Assembly: GCF_029873635.1 (NCBI RefSeq)
Contig: NC_080426.1
Location: forward strand, 54,140,093-54,204,092
Length of the DNA stretch: 64,000 nucleotides
Reading direction: 5' to 3'
From: Malania oleifera
Taxonomy: Eukaryota > Streptophyta > Magnoliopsida > Santalales > Ximeniaceae
A program made the position numbers and the translations under genes. Positions 1-11,396 of the stretch are shown here, in pieces. The number at the start of each line of letters is the position of its first letter. The stretch's first letter is position 1. The notes beneath the pieces are model-generated. The model saw only the letters and a list, made by a program, of their open reading frames with translations. It was not told where the DNA came from and searched no databases.

Positions 1-42
<42 letters not shown>
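1..42. repeat. (TA)n microsatellite
   Basis: The window opens inside an uninterrupted TA dinucleotide run. Its left end is not visible. Confidence 0.95.
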
Positions 43-46
<4 letters not shown>

Positions 47-934
47 GTTTATTGGTTTTCTCATTAAAAACCAAAAACATGTCATATTTTAAATATTTTT
101 CCAAAAATAAAATATTATAAAATGAATGTCCATGATGTGATTTTCTGACATTTTTTAGAGTCTTTTTGGATTAATTTTCAAGTGATTTTAAGGGCAAATT
201 TGTGATTCTTCCATCAAAAAACCACTTTTAGAAAAGATACCATTTTTCATAACAATCACTTATGATATAGTTTGAGTGTGAAAAAGTGATTATTTTCTAA
301 AAATTAACAAACTTCAAGACTACTTTTGTAGAAAAAAATTTAGAAAAATCATGTTTTTTTATGAAAAAAAAAAATGCTAATTTTTCATTCAAGACTTTTT
401 AAGTGGTTACAAAAACTCTAAAATACTTTTAATAAGAAATGCAAAATATTTTAGGAAATTAGAAGTGTCTTAATCCTGTTTTCAAGGCATGTAGGTAGTA
501 TATTATCACATAGATCCCACCATACTTTCAAAGAAAAAAAAACAAGAAGTTTTTTTTCCTTTAGTTTTTTTTGCATTTTAGTGTTTTGTGTGAGATTTGT
601 AAAGGTATTAAGTAATGGGGTCTCAATGGAAGTTTGGTAGTAATGGGGTCACAATGGGGCTTTGGTCTCTGCATAGACACCATGAAAATCTTTTCAAAAG
701 GTGCAATAATTGAAAAGTTTTCTTTAAAAAAAAAAAACCAAGGAGAAAGGTAACCTATTGCAGATAGTTGATCACCTTTTAAAGGATAATTGACTAGCCT
801 TGCTTGAAAACAAGATAGGTCGATCGACCTTTAAAGGTGGTTGACTAATTCCTACATACTTCCATTTCTTATAATTTTTTTTACCAAATTTAATTTTAGA
901 AAATAAATTTTCTTATGTGAGACACATACACACA
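43..934. other. AT-rich intergenic DNA
   Basis: AT-rich sequence with many A and T homopolymers. I see no coding frame with recognisable content, no RNA gene and no clear repeat boundary here. Confidence 0.6.
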
Positions 935-1856
935 TAGACCTGGAAAAACGAATCATGATCTAACGGTTACCTATGACCCGCCCGGTTAATACGAATTTGG
1001 GTTTATGAAAATCAACTCATTCATAAATGGGTCAACTTGTTACCCGTCCGTTTATAAATGGGTCAACCCGGCTTCGGGTTGGGTCACCCGCTTATTTGCC
1101 CTGTTGGTTCCACCTTCCCTTTCACATAAAACATTAAAACCCTATCCCCAAATTCCCACCCCATATGCGTATGAGTGTATCCCACCATCCCACCACGTCA
1201 CCACCTTTAGAGTCCAAATTCAGTCACATGCACCATTGCACATTGCCAACTGCAGTTGCAGCTGATGACTCACGATTCACAGCAAGGCTGGTTGATAGAA
1301 GGTCGAAGACGTGGTTCAAGCGATGCCATGGACCTCATTGTCGACGTCAACAAGAACAAGAACAAGAACGCTCAAATCAGCCACGACTACCATGGAAAAA
1401 TTGGGAGTTGGGGATTTGGGGGTTTTGGGATTGTTTTCAGTTCTTCAAGACTACCGTAAGGTCTTGGGGATTGATTTAGATTTAGATTTAAACCCCATCT
1501 TCTTCTTCCTCAACCCGTCCATGGATTTCTAGCAAGGTCTTTAGGATTTTAGGAATTGGGGATTTGGTGGTTTTGGGATTGTTTTTAGTTCTTCGAGACT
1601 GCTGAGTGTCAAAGCTTGTAACCTATTCTTCTTCTTCTTCTACCGAGAGGTTCGAGAGATGATCTTTGAATTTTAAAATAATTAAATTATTTTTAAACAG
1701 ATAACCCATGACCCGCCCGTTTATTAAATGGGCGGGTCAAGGTTTATATGGTTGTGACCTATTTAATCTCAACCCATTTATGACTCAACTTGTTTATGAC
1801 TTGACCCGTTCTTGACCCGCCCAAACCCAGCCTGTGAACCCGATTTGCCACCCCTA
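935..1856. mobile_element. Non-autonomous hAT-like DNA transposon
   Basis: The right end, read on the minus strand, begins TAGGGGTGGCAAATCGGGTT, a typical end of plant hAT elements. The left end begins TAGACCTGGAAAAACGAATC, a decayed version of the same terminal repeat. The flanks are TACACACA (927-934) and TACACACT (1857-1864), an 8-bp target duplication with one mismatch and the length expected for hAT. Subterminal regions on both sides are packed with ACCCG/CGGGT words in both orientations, which in this superfamily are candidate transposase-binding sites. The ~920-bp body holds only short open frames with no transposase similarity, so it would depend on an enzyme encoded elsewhere. The superfamily call is from termini and TSD only. 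Confidence 0.62.
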
Positions 1857-3600
1857 TACACACTCAAGATTGGTGCAGTAATCATTCTTAGAATAGATGT
1901 TCTAGGATATATATATATATATACTACTTCCTTAATTCTATTTTAAATGGAATAAAATAATTACCTTCCATATTCACAAATCTACTCTCGAACCTATAAC
2001 TCTTTGAAAAATAGAATTTCTTTATTTTGTCTTTTCAAAAATTAAATAAAATAGAAACTCAGTTTTTTTTTTATGAAAGTGTGGGTTAGATAACCCATGA
2101 TTTAGTTTTCAACACTTCACTTTTTTTTCAAAATGGTCCCCAGGCATATTAGCAACAAAACAGGTGACTCGGGTCTGGTGTCAACAATTGGTTTGATTGG
2201 TTATGGTCAACTAGTTGACATAAGCATGAAAACCATAATTAAATTATTATTTCAATAATTCATAAAAAATAGTTAAACAAATATATTGTTTCAAAATGTT
2301 TATTATATATAATTTTCATGCAAATTGAATGACTAAATATATATTTAAAAATAAATATAGTTTAAAAATCATCTCATATTGCTAGTTGGTTGAATTGTGG
2401 CTCAATTTTTGAGTATGATTGAATCTCATATTTAATAACATAGCAATTTGAATAAAATAAAAAATATATTGGTAAATGGGCTTGAACAAAGGTCAACCAA
2501 TGAATATAAATTTGAGTTTTTTTAGCCAGTTAGCGTTCATATTTTATACATAGAAAAATTAACATTCAACTTTCTAATTTTTTAGAGTATGAAATTTGAA
2601 ATTTTTGTTTACGCTTTTTTAACACTATGTTTGATAGGTTACTTAAATTTGAAAATCATCAATTATTTTTCTTTTTTATAATGTGTTTAGTCATTAAATT
2701 GCTATGAAAATTAAATCTAACAAACATTTTAATTTCTAAGTATAAGTAGAATTATTTGGTCGTACTTATGTCAAGTAGTTGAATCGAAGTGATTGGACAA
2801 GTTAGACCACCTAATTTAAGAATTGATTAGATCTCCGATTTGCTTATTTAATTTTTAAAACGTTATACAAATTGACTAATGTCATATGAAAATATCATTT
2901 TGTTAAGGGTAAAATTCATTTTTCGCATATACTTAATGGTTGATTGATGGTTAACTAACGAAATGTTCATTTTGTTAGTAAAATTAAACTAAAGGAAAAT
3001 TTACTAATAGCTTTCGAAAATTTAGAGGGATAGAGTATCATAGTTTAAAAATTCAAGAGGTGCCATTGAATTTTATTCAAAATAAAATTACATAAAGGTT
3101 CTATTAATATATTTGTAAGACAATAAAATTGACCAGATAATGAAATAAGCTATTTAAAAACTTATTTAAGTTGGTGGATGAACCGTAAGAGGGAGAAATA
3201 TTATTGCACTTTTAGTATTTTAATTCATTATTCAAAAAATAGATAGATGGACTAACTCAATTAATTATAATAGCTAGTAGGTCTTTTTACACACAGTTAT
3301 AATTAATGCACTAACTTGTAAAAAATTAGTGGTTTTAATTGATGTGAACCCTAAGTTTATTAAATAACAACTGAATCAAATCGGTTTTACTTTTATTTTG
3401 AATTTATTAATTGATTAATTTACCCCTTTTTTGACCTTTAAGAGAGGATGGATGGCACGATGTGAAAAGGTTGCCGAGTGCACATGTGCATGCTCCCACG
3501 ATGCAAAGCGTTATGTGTACATACCACATAGCATAGCATCCCTAAAATCTAAATTGCTAACACAAGCCTTACGCTGAAGATGACATCATGCGCTCACCTC
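1857..3600. other. AT-rich intergenic DNA upstream of the UGT gene
   Basis: No supported gene. It includes a short TA run near 1905-1922. It is the distal upstream region of the glycosyltransferase and may hold regulatory sites, but none can be assigned by eye. Confidence 0.5.
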
Positions 3601-3703
3601 TTCCTCATTTCTCACCCGTCTAGAAATTAGAATCCCCACTCTCCTTGCCTATCCATAATCCACCCCAACCCCCTCCGCCCCAGGCCCCACCCCTTTGCCC
3701 CCC

Positions 3704-3815
3704 TATAATTAAAACCCACTCGTGACAATATATTCCAAAGGGCTTGCGCCGTCCATCTACCCCGCCTTTCGCTAAAAACAAACCCACTTTCAACCCAATC
3801 ACCCCTTATAAAAAA
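3704..3815 (+). promoter_or_regulatory. Candidate core promoter of the UGT gene
   Basis: Two TATA-like boxes precede the gene: TATAATTAAAA at 3704-3714 and TATAAAAAA at 3807-3815. A CCAAT word lies at 3795-3799, close to the second. With transcription starting about 30 bp below the 3807 box, the 5' UTR would be roughly 60 nt before the ATG at 3897. If the upstream box is used, the leader would be about 160 nt. The sequence cannot decide between them. Confidence 0.5.
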
Positions 3816-3896
3816 ACCACCTCCCATCTTCTTCCTCTTCAATTTTTCCTGCCCTTCCAACATTTCGTCCGTCCATCCACTCTGCTCAAATCCTCC

Positions 3897-5312
3897 ATGG
3901 ATTCCCAAACGCCCCACGTAGCCATTCTGCCCAGTCCCGGGATGGGTCACCTCATCCCCCTCGTCGAGTTCGCCAAGCGACTCGTCCACCGCCACGGCTT
4001 CTCCTTCACTTTCATCGTCCCCACCGACGGGCCCCCCACGCCCGCCCACCAAGCCGTCCTCCAGGCCCTCCCCCCTGCCATCAGCCACGTCTTCCTCCCT
4101 CCCGTCAGCTTCGACGACCTCTCGCCGGACGGCCTCATGGCCGAGACCGTCATCTCCCTCACCGTCACTCGCTCTCTCCCGGCCATTCGCGACGTGCTCA
4201 AGTCCCTCGCCGTCTCCGCCCGCCTCGTGGCCCTCGTCGTCGATCTCTTCGGCACCGACGCGTTCGACGTCGCCAAGGAGTTCGACGTTGCGCCCTATAT
4301 CTTCTACCCCTCCACCGCCATGGCCCTGTCCTTGTTCTTCTACTTGCCCAAGCTCGACGAGTCCGTTTCTTGCGAGTACAGGGAACTGAGTCAACCCGTA
4401 AAGATTTCAGGTTGCATTCCAATCCACGGGAGAGATCTTCTGGACCCGATTCAGGACCGGAAAAACGATGCCTACAAGTGGGTTCTTCACCACGCGAAGA
4501 GGTACAGACTGGCCGAAGGTATAATGGTGAACAGCTTCTGGGAGTTGGAAGGGGGAGCTATAAAGGCTTTGCAGGAGGAAGAACCGGGTAAGCCGCCGGT
4601 TTACCCGATCGGACCGGTGATAAAGATGGATTCGGGTAGTGGGTCAAACGGGTCGGACTGTTTGAGGTGGTTGGATGATCAGCCCCACGGGTCAGTGCTC
4701 TTCATCTCCTTTGGGAGTGGTGGGACCTTATCTTCTGATCAGCTGAATGAGCTAGCTTTGGGTTTGGAGATGAGCGAGCAAAGGTTCTTATGGGTGGTTA
4801 GAAGCCCAGATGACAAAGCTGCTAATGCCGCATACTTTAGTGTGCAAAGCCAGGGGGATCCTTTTGGCTTCTTGCCAAAAGGGTTCTTACAAAGGACCAG
4901 GGGGCAAGGTCTCGTGGTGCCCTCTTGGGCCCCGCAAACCCAGGTCCTAAGCCACGGCTCCACAGGCGGATTCCTAACTCATTGTGGTTGGAACTCTATT
5001 CTCGAAAGCGTGGTATACGGCGTCCCCCTAATCGCATGGCCGCTCTATGCTGAACAGAGGATGAACGCGGTCTTGCTTACGGAGGATTTGAAAGTTTCCT
5101 TGCGGCCAAAAGTTAAGGAAGACGGGATTATAAAGAGAGAGGAAATTGCAAAGGTTGTGAAGAGTCTAATGGAGGGAGAGGAAGGGAAGAGGCTACGCAA
5201 TCGAATGAAGGGCCTAAAGGATTCAGCTGCAAGGGTGCTACGTGAAGACGGCTCTTCCACTAGATCCCTCTCTGAGTTGGCTAACAAATGGAAGACTCAT
5301 AAAAATGTATAA
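3897..5312 (+). CDS. UDP-glycosyltransferase, UGT72B-like (hydroquinone/monolignol glucosyltransferase type)
   Basis: An intact 471-residue family-1 plant glycosyltransferase (GT-B fold) in one exon, the usual length. Such enzymes move glucose from UDP-glucose to small phenolics in the cytosol; UGT72B members act on hydroquinone, monolignols and chlorophenols. The N-terminal PSPGMGHLIP segment carries the catalytic His (H18), and D116 in VVDLFGTD fits the paired Asp. The 44-residue PSPG sugar-donor box spans W344-Q387 (WAPQTQVLSHG...HCGWNS...YAEQ) and ends in Gln, as in glucose-using enzymes. I chose the ATG at 3897 because family homology starts at MDSQTPHVAILPSPG; an in-frame ATG at 3744 would add 51 unrelated residues and include the TATA box. 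Codons up to about residue 155 end almost always in G or C, while the remainder is AT-tolerant. There is no signal peptide or membrane segment. It is the only intact host gene I can support. The exact acceptor is inferred. Confidence 0.95.
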   Translation: MDSQTPHVAILPSPGMGHLIPLVEFAKRLVHRHGFSFTFIVPTDGPPTPAHQAVLQALPPAISHVFLPPVSFDDLSPDGLMAETVISLTVTRSLPAIRDVLKSLAVSARLVALVVDLFGTDAFDVAKEFDVAPYIFYPSTAMALSLFFYLPKLDESVSCEYRELSQPVKISGCIPIHGRDLLDPIQDRKNDAYKWVLHHAKRYRLAEGIMVNSFWELEGGAIKALQEEEPGKPPVYPIGPVIKMDSGSGSNGSDCLRWLDDQPHGSVLFISFGSGGTLSSDQLNELALGLEMSEQRFLWVVRSPDDKAANAAYFSVQSQGDPFGFLPKGFLQRTRGQGLVVPSWAPQTQVLSHGSTGGFLTHCGWNSILESVVYGVPLIAWPLYAEQRMNAVLLTEDLKVSLRPKVKEDGIIKREEIAKVVKSLMEGEEGKRLRNRMKGLKDSAARVLREDGSSTRSLSELANKWKTHKNV

Positions 5313-8300
5313 AATATATATATAATAGTTTGTACTTCAATTATTATTGTTATTATTTTTCTTTCAGATGCATCCAGTAACTATTTGATGAGCAGGAATC
5401 CAATAAATAATGGTAATGTGTGTGGCATATCAAAGTCTAGTGTACATTAAAATTTTCTCTATTCTCTTTTGTTAAATTGTCTACACTCCATGATTATATC
5501 ATATTTTATTTCTATTTAAACTAGATTTGTCTTCTAAACAACCACCATTAATATCAATTTGGATTGTATGCTTCAGAAAAATGCTTATAGTTTTGTGCAA
5601 ATTGTAGCATGGGAGTAGGTGAGATGGGTGCAGCCACAAATGTGGATAAATGACAGGCGCAGCAGAGTACTAAAAAATGGAAAAATAATGTGTGGACGCC
5701 GATGTGCCATTGACATTAAGGAGTATTTAATTGCTGCAATAATTGCAATGGGATTAATTAATTGTCTTTGTTGGGTATTAAATCAATTAAAAGGGTAATA
5801 AGCATTTAAGCAGGCTATATCTCTGAATTCAATGCCTCCTGCAAGAGTACAAAAGTCAGGTGGACACAGCCCTTGTCCGTTTCAATTTAATTTATCCTCT
5901 TAATTTTAGAAAAATAAAAATAAAAATCTAACATAAAATTATTTTTAAAATATTAATTTTTTTCATTTTCTCTTAATATTTAATTTTTGAAATATTATAT
6001 TCCTAAAAAAAATTCATCTTTTAATCAAATATAAAAAACTAATTAAATTTATGAATAAATTTTGTATTTAATTTTATTTGAATACATACAAATTTAAATG
6101 GAAGTTTCGTAATCCATATAGCGTGTTATTGTGATTATCTGCAAATGCCCCTGCATTAGTAGTCAAATTATAAATTTTATTTTTCATTCTTACGTTATTT
6201 TGAAAGAATGTTCAGCTTCATATATATGACTTAAATGAGGTTGAGAAAAATTCCTATACACAGTCCTACCAACCGGATTTGAATGCTGATTTAAGAGTCA
6301 AGACTTTAATTATGCCTGTGATTTTATTTTCTTAATGCCTTCTTGTGTTTCAAAATTTGTCAGAATTTCAAAAGTGATACAAGATTTGATCTCTTGTAGG
6401 GAAAATGATTGATTCTCTATTAATTTTTTAATGACTCAAGTATAAAAAATAATAATTTAATACTTAAGTTACTTTAATGCTTCTTTAAAAAATAATTCAA
6501 GTAAATAATTTTATAAAGAATTAATTTTGAAAGTCGTCTAAAAAATATATAAAAGTAGTTTTTTTATAATTAAAAAAAAAAACTACTTGCATAGTTTGCT
6601 GTATTTATACAAGAAGATTATACTGATTACTACATAAAATAAATTTGCCTTCCAAAGGACAGTATGATTGGCTTGGATCAAGGGGAAAAAAATTGAGCAA
6701 AAAATAATTTCTATTATTTTTTTCTCGATTTCTTGTAAAATCATAAAAAAAAAAAAAAAAAAAAAAGGATTTCATCTTCAAAATCTTTTTCATGGTAAAT
6801 TTAAAATTCACTAATCATAAGGCATTGTTAATATTTAAAATCTACAAAAATGGTAAGCACCTACCCCATTACAATTTATACCAATAGTGCATTGCCACCT
6901 GTGTTTGTACCAACTATTCCATACAGGTACCTTTTTGTCAAGCATCCTGCATATATTCTTTCTTTTTTTGTGTTTTTCTCTCAAACTATTCAAGTTTCAA
7001 AGGAGTGTAAAAGCAAAGGTAAAGTGTCATTTTCATTTTCATTATTACCTTTACAATCATGTTTTCACAGCAAACATTTCAAATTAGGAGTTTTATATTG
7101 GAGCTCTTGGATTTATTTTTTGAGAAGAGGTGAAAGAAAATATATGATGAAAGGTCAGGAGCGACTCTTCATAATATGGGGTCTTAAGCGAATGATTTTA
7201 TTATGGACTCTTAATATTTTATTTAATTTTTATTTTTATTTAAAATTAATTTTTCTAAATCCATCAAATAATTTTAACTGCACTGCATGTGGACTTTACC
7301 CACTAAACACGTGAATTCTATAAAAAATGTTAACATTATTATATTAAAAAAAAAATTTGGGAGACTCAAAATTTTTGGAGCACTTTAGTGACTTTAAGGA
7401 AGAGTTGGCCTTGTGAAAGGTGAACTACTTCTCATAAGAGACATAACTTAAAATTTTCAAGTTAGACTTTCAAGGCAATATCTCATGCATTAAAAAAATA
7501 AAATAAAATAAAAATTAAAACCATGTACATTTTAGTATTTGATAGTGGGGGCTTAAGAAAAAAAAAACATTAATTGCGCTAGTGCATACCAACTGTAACC
7601 ATTAGATTGGTGATTCAAGAGTCTAGTAGGATTCAAAATTTAGAAAAACCAAATATTAATAAAGTGTAAAATTAATTTTTTTTGTTTAGTGATTTGATTT
7701 TATTATTATTATTATTATTTTTGCATTTTACTTGTAATCAAACATTAAAAAAAAAAAAGTTGATTCTTTTGTTATTTTTCTTTCTTTTTATAAGATTTTT
7801 CAAGTTCCAAACAAAGCCTTAACATTTAAAATACATCTTATTTTGAAATTGATATTGATGATTTGGTTTGTCGAGAAGTTATTATATTTTATTAATTTCT
7901 CAATAATTCAAGTATTAAAAATAATTTATTTCAATAGGTAATTTTATAAATAGTTAATTGCTATTGCAAGTCATTCCAAAAACATGTATAATTAATGTCT
8001 ATCTTTTTTTTTTTTTTTTCATACATATGAATGCTTGCATTACTAACACCTTGTTTGACTTGCAAAATGGAATGAGATGAAAAAGGAATAAAATGAAAAA
8101 TTGAATGAAAAGTATATAAAACTGTGTGAGTATGTACAGACAATTAATGAACAATTTTTTTTTTGTTAACTAGTTATTTTTCTTATTTTTAATTATATTT
8201 AGATAAACTTTTTAATTTTAATAATATTTTATATGAAAAAAATATGCCTTAGCAAATTGATTCAATTACAATTATATTTAAAAATATTATAAAAAGTATT

Positions 8301-8802
8301 ATTCTTATTTATGGATCATCATACAGTCAATGGCTTGCGCTAACCGGCAGACCAACATTTGTATATTTATCATATAATAAAAATTCATTAATTAATATGC
8401 GCCACTTTCAATTTGGGGGAAACAGTCAAAAAAGACTTCATAACCTTTTGGGAGCTGTCATCATAATTCACAAATGACCTCACTGCCTATCGCTACAGCC
8501 TTCACTCCTCTTTGACAATTCACCGGTTTACACCGCCATCGCGCCTAATAAATTAGTTCCAATGATTATGCTCATAAAAAATTTTTAGAGAAAGGTTCAA
8601 CATAAACTTCACATTCTAACCGCCCTCTAATTTGGGTTGAAATGAAATTTTCATGGGAGGTTGCATAATTAGAAATTTAGAATGAAGCCACAGATGACAC
8701 TACCGCACATTTCATATGTGAAGGTGAAATGAAACTAGGTGAGATAATATAAAATAAAATTTATTACTTGTTATATATTATTTAAATACTTAAACTTGGA
8801 AT
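5313..8802. other. AT-rich intergenic DNA downstream of the UGT gene
   Basis: It begins with the UGT 3' UTR, where AT-rich polyadenylation-like sequence follows the stop. The rest has long A/T tracts (for example A-run near 6747-6766, T-run near 8005-8019) and a small A/T hairpin near 6555-6593. A 154-codon open frame at 6850-7314 is AT-biased and matches nothing I recognise. No supported gene. Confidence 0.5.
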
Positions 8803-9037
8803 GCTATAGAATTTGCAAAATACTTTCATTGATATGAAGATGTCTTATATATAGAACTTGCACAAAGTATGGTTGTTATAAATTTAAAAGTATTTAGATA
8901 TCAAAACAAGAAGATCCTAGACTATCATATATAAACAAATATTCAAGGAATACAATTGGAGAATCCCAAACTATTGCAAACTATTGGATATCAACCAAAT
9001 CGACTGTTGGCTGGAAAACTACACAATTTCCTATATA
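8803..9037 (-). repeat. 3' LTR of Copia A
   Basis: Short LTR matching 15757-16077, apart from about 85 bp present only in the right copy. The terminal TG...CA dinucleotides are not cleanly preserved, so both edges are approximate. Confidence 0.7.
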
Positions 9038-9530
9038 TGCCCCCTCAAGATAGGTGTGTCATCAAATAAGCCGATCTTGGAGCACAAAGATTGAAATTTC
9101 TGACGTGATAGAGCTTTAGTCAAGTGGTTTGCAAGCTGGTCTTGGGTGCTGACATGTGATACTTGTAGCATTCCTTTGGTGACCAGATCATGAACAAAAT
9201 GAAGATCAATAGCAATATGCTTCATCCTCATATGCATAACAGGATTAAGACTTAACTGAATAGCACTAATATTATCACAAAATAAATGTGAGGATTTAGT
9301 AATCGGAATACCGAGTTCATGAAATAATGAGCGAATCCAAACAAGCTCGGAGGTGGTTGAAGCAAAAGTACGATATTTTGCCTTGGTGGAGGAACGAGTC
9401 ATAGCACGCTGCTTTCGCATGCTCTAGAAAATAGGACAATCACCCAGAAAACTAAGATAGACAGAGGTGAAGGATCTGGTATCCCTATCACCGGCCCAAT
9501 CTACATCAGAGAACCCATGAAGAGTGAGAT
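9031..9530 (-). pseudogene. Copia A RNase H remnant
   Basis: Minus-strand translation shows the end of a Copia polyprotein: AMTRSSTKAKYRTFASTTSE, then FCDNISAIQLSLNP, the His-rich IDLHFVHDL block and DQLANHLTKALS, which form the standard RNase H series. The leading part (about 9421-9530) is separated from the main 129-residue frame by a stop. The protein would degrade RNA in the RNA:DNA hybrid during reverse transcription. It ends just before the polypurine tract, as expected. Not functional. Confidence 0.85.
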
Positions 9531-10480
9531 TCTCAGTATGCTTGAGGAGAATTCCATGATTTAGAGTGCCCTTCAAGTACCGTAGAACGCGTTTTGCAGT
9601 AGTCTAATGAAACTGAGATGATTAATGCATGAATTGAGTCAACTTATTGACTGGGAAGGCAATATCAGGTCGAGTAAGAGAGAGATATTGGAGAGCTCCT
9701 ATAACTCGGCCGTACTCAGTCGGATCAGAAGGAGAAGAGCCATCCGGAAGCTGAAGAAGATCCTTTGTGGCTTGTGGAGCCATTACTGCTTAGGCATCGT
9801 CCATCTTGGTGCAAGAAAGAAGATCCCAAATATATTTATGTTGGGAGAGGAACAACTCATGGCTAACTGAAATCACCTTGACACCGAGAAAATAATTTAA
9901 GAGACCAAGATCCTTTAGAGAAAACTGATGACCAAGCAGCTGAACAACTTTAGAGATAGCAGTTAAATTACTTCCACTGAGTAAGAGATCATCCATATAT
10001 GTTGGAAAATAAAGTGTACCACCATCATAATTGTAGATAAAAAAAGAGGAGTCAAATTTGGACTGCTGAAATCCCAGTTGAAGAACATTAACACTCTGTT
10101 CTTGGTACCAAGCACAAGGTGCTTGTTTCAAGCTATACAAAGACTTTTTTAACATGCAAACATAAGAAGGTGAATTAGGATCAACAAAACCTGGAGGTTG
10201 AACCATGAATACATCCACTTGAAGTAGGGCATGCAAAAATGCATTATTAACATCTAGCTGTCAAAGTAGCCAATTTTTCTAGATAACAATGGAGAGGACA
10301 ACTCAAATAGTCACCGGTTTCACAACAGGGTTGAACATCTCATTATAATCAAAACCATGCCATTGATGAAAACCTTTGGCTACCAACCGTGCTTTATAGC
10401 GAGAAATACTACCATCGAGATTTCATTCCATACAAAAAATCCATTTGTAGGCAACGAGTTTGATGGCAGGACGTAGCAAA
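9531..10480 (-). pseudogene. Copia A reverse transcriptase remnant
   Basis: Minus-strand translation gives a recognisable Copia RT: LDVNNAFLHA and VQPPGFVDP, then KSLYSLKQAPCAWYQ and the polymerase active site TYMDDLLLSG (usually YVDD), then KDLGLLNYFLGVKV. The best frame runs 9790-10236; flanking parts continue in other frames after stops or indels. RT copies the element RNA into cDNA in the particle. Decay makes it inactive. It lies immediately upstream of the RNase H remnant. Confidence 0.88.
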
Positions 10481-10677
10481 ACAAGCTCCCATGTGTCATG
10501 TTTAATCGAAGCAGTGAACTCCTCAGACATAGCATGCCGCCACTTGGGATCCTTCAAGGCTTGAGACACACATGTGGCCTCTACAGGTTAAGGAAGAGGA
10601 TGTTTTATGGCAGGGTAAAGATGTTTGGGTCTATGAATATTATTCATAGACCGAGTAGTCATAGCATAAGTACGGGT

Positions 10678-11336
10678 GGACTAATTTAGAGATGCATATG
10701 TGGTAAATGAGGGTATTCCCACTAGCTGAGAGTGTGTAGGGGAGGATGATGAGGATTGGAAAAGTGAAGCTGGAGAAGCAGGAGTGTTGTTCTTCACAGT
10801 GATAGGAGAGGAGGGTATTGGTCTGATGGAAGGCATCGTCGGTATTGCAAGATCCTGTGTGTTAGCACCTGAAATTGACAAAGAAGGCACATTGACATAG
10901 GCAGAGGAAGAAAAGGGAAAAACACACTCATCAAAGACCATATGCCTAGACATGCAGATGCAAGACGTAACAAGGTCCATACACTTACAGACACTTTTGA
11001 ACTTGAGTAACCGAGGAAAAGACAATGTGTTGATTTTGGTTGAAGTTTACTTGTGGTATAAGGTTTGAGCCATAGGTATTGAGTATGGGAGGACTAGTTC
11101 AAAGATGTGTGTGATGGATGAAGGTGTCATCGTTGGTTGAGAGTGTGCAGAGGTGGATGATGAGGATAGGGAAGGTGAAGCTGAAGATGCAAGAGCGTTG
11201 TCTGTCATAGTTGTAGGAGAGGAGGGTATCCATATGATGGAAGGCACCATTAGTATTGCAAGATCTTGTGTGTTAGCACCTGAAACTGACAAAGAAGACA
11301 CAATGATATGGGCAGAGCAAGAAAAGGGAAAAACAC
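10678..11336 (-). repeat. Tandem duplication (~413 bp) in the integrase/RT linker of Copia A
   Basis: Copy 1 (about 10678-11090) and copy 2 (11091-11336, continuing after J1 at 13526 to about 13690) share the same order of blocks: GGACTA at the start, GCAAGATC(C/T)TGTGTGTTAGC, then ACACACTCATCAAAGACCA and GATTTTGGTTGAA. The duplicated stretch encodes Ser/Thr/Pro-rich linker plus the end of integrase (DECVFPF/HVVFDECV). J1 landed in copy 2, so the duplication is older than J1. Confidence 0.8.
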
Positions 11337-11358
11337 TGTAACGATCTCAAATTTTATG

Positions 11359-11396
<38 letters not shown>

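Noticed and set aside
3744-3896. In-frame N-terminal extension of the UGT gene
   Set aside because: Would include the TATA box and adds 51 residues absent from the family; homology starts at the ATG at 3897.
3627-4394. 255-codon open frame on the minus strand opposite the UGT gene
   Set aside because: A by-product of the GC-rich sense codons; composition is Gly/Glu/Arg-rich with no domain. The sense strand is a clear enzyme.
6850-7314. 154-codon open frame, plus strand
   Set aside because: AT-rich, dominated by Phe/Leu/Ser/Tyr, no recognisable domain or gene context.
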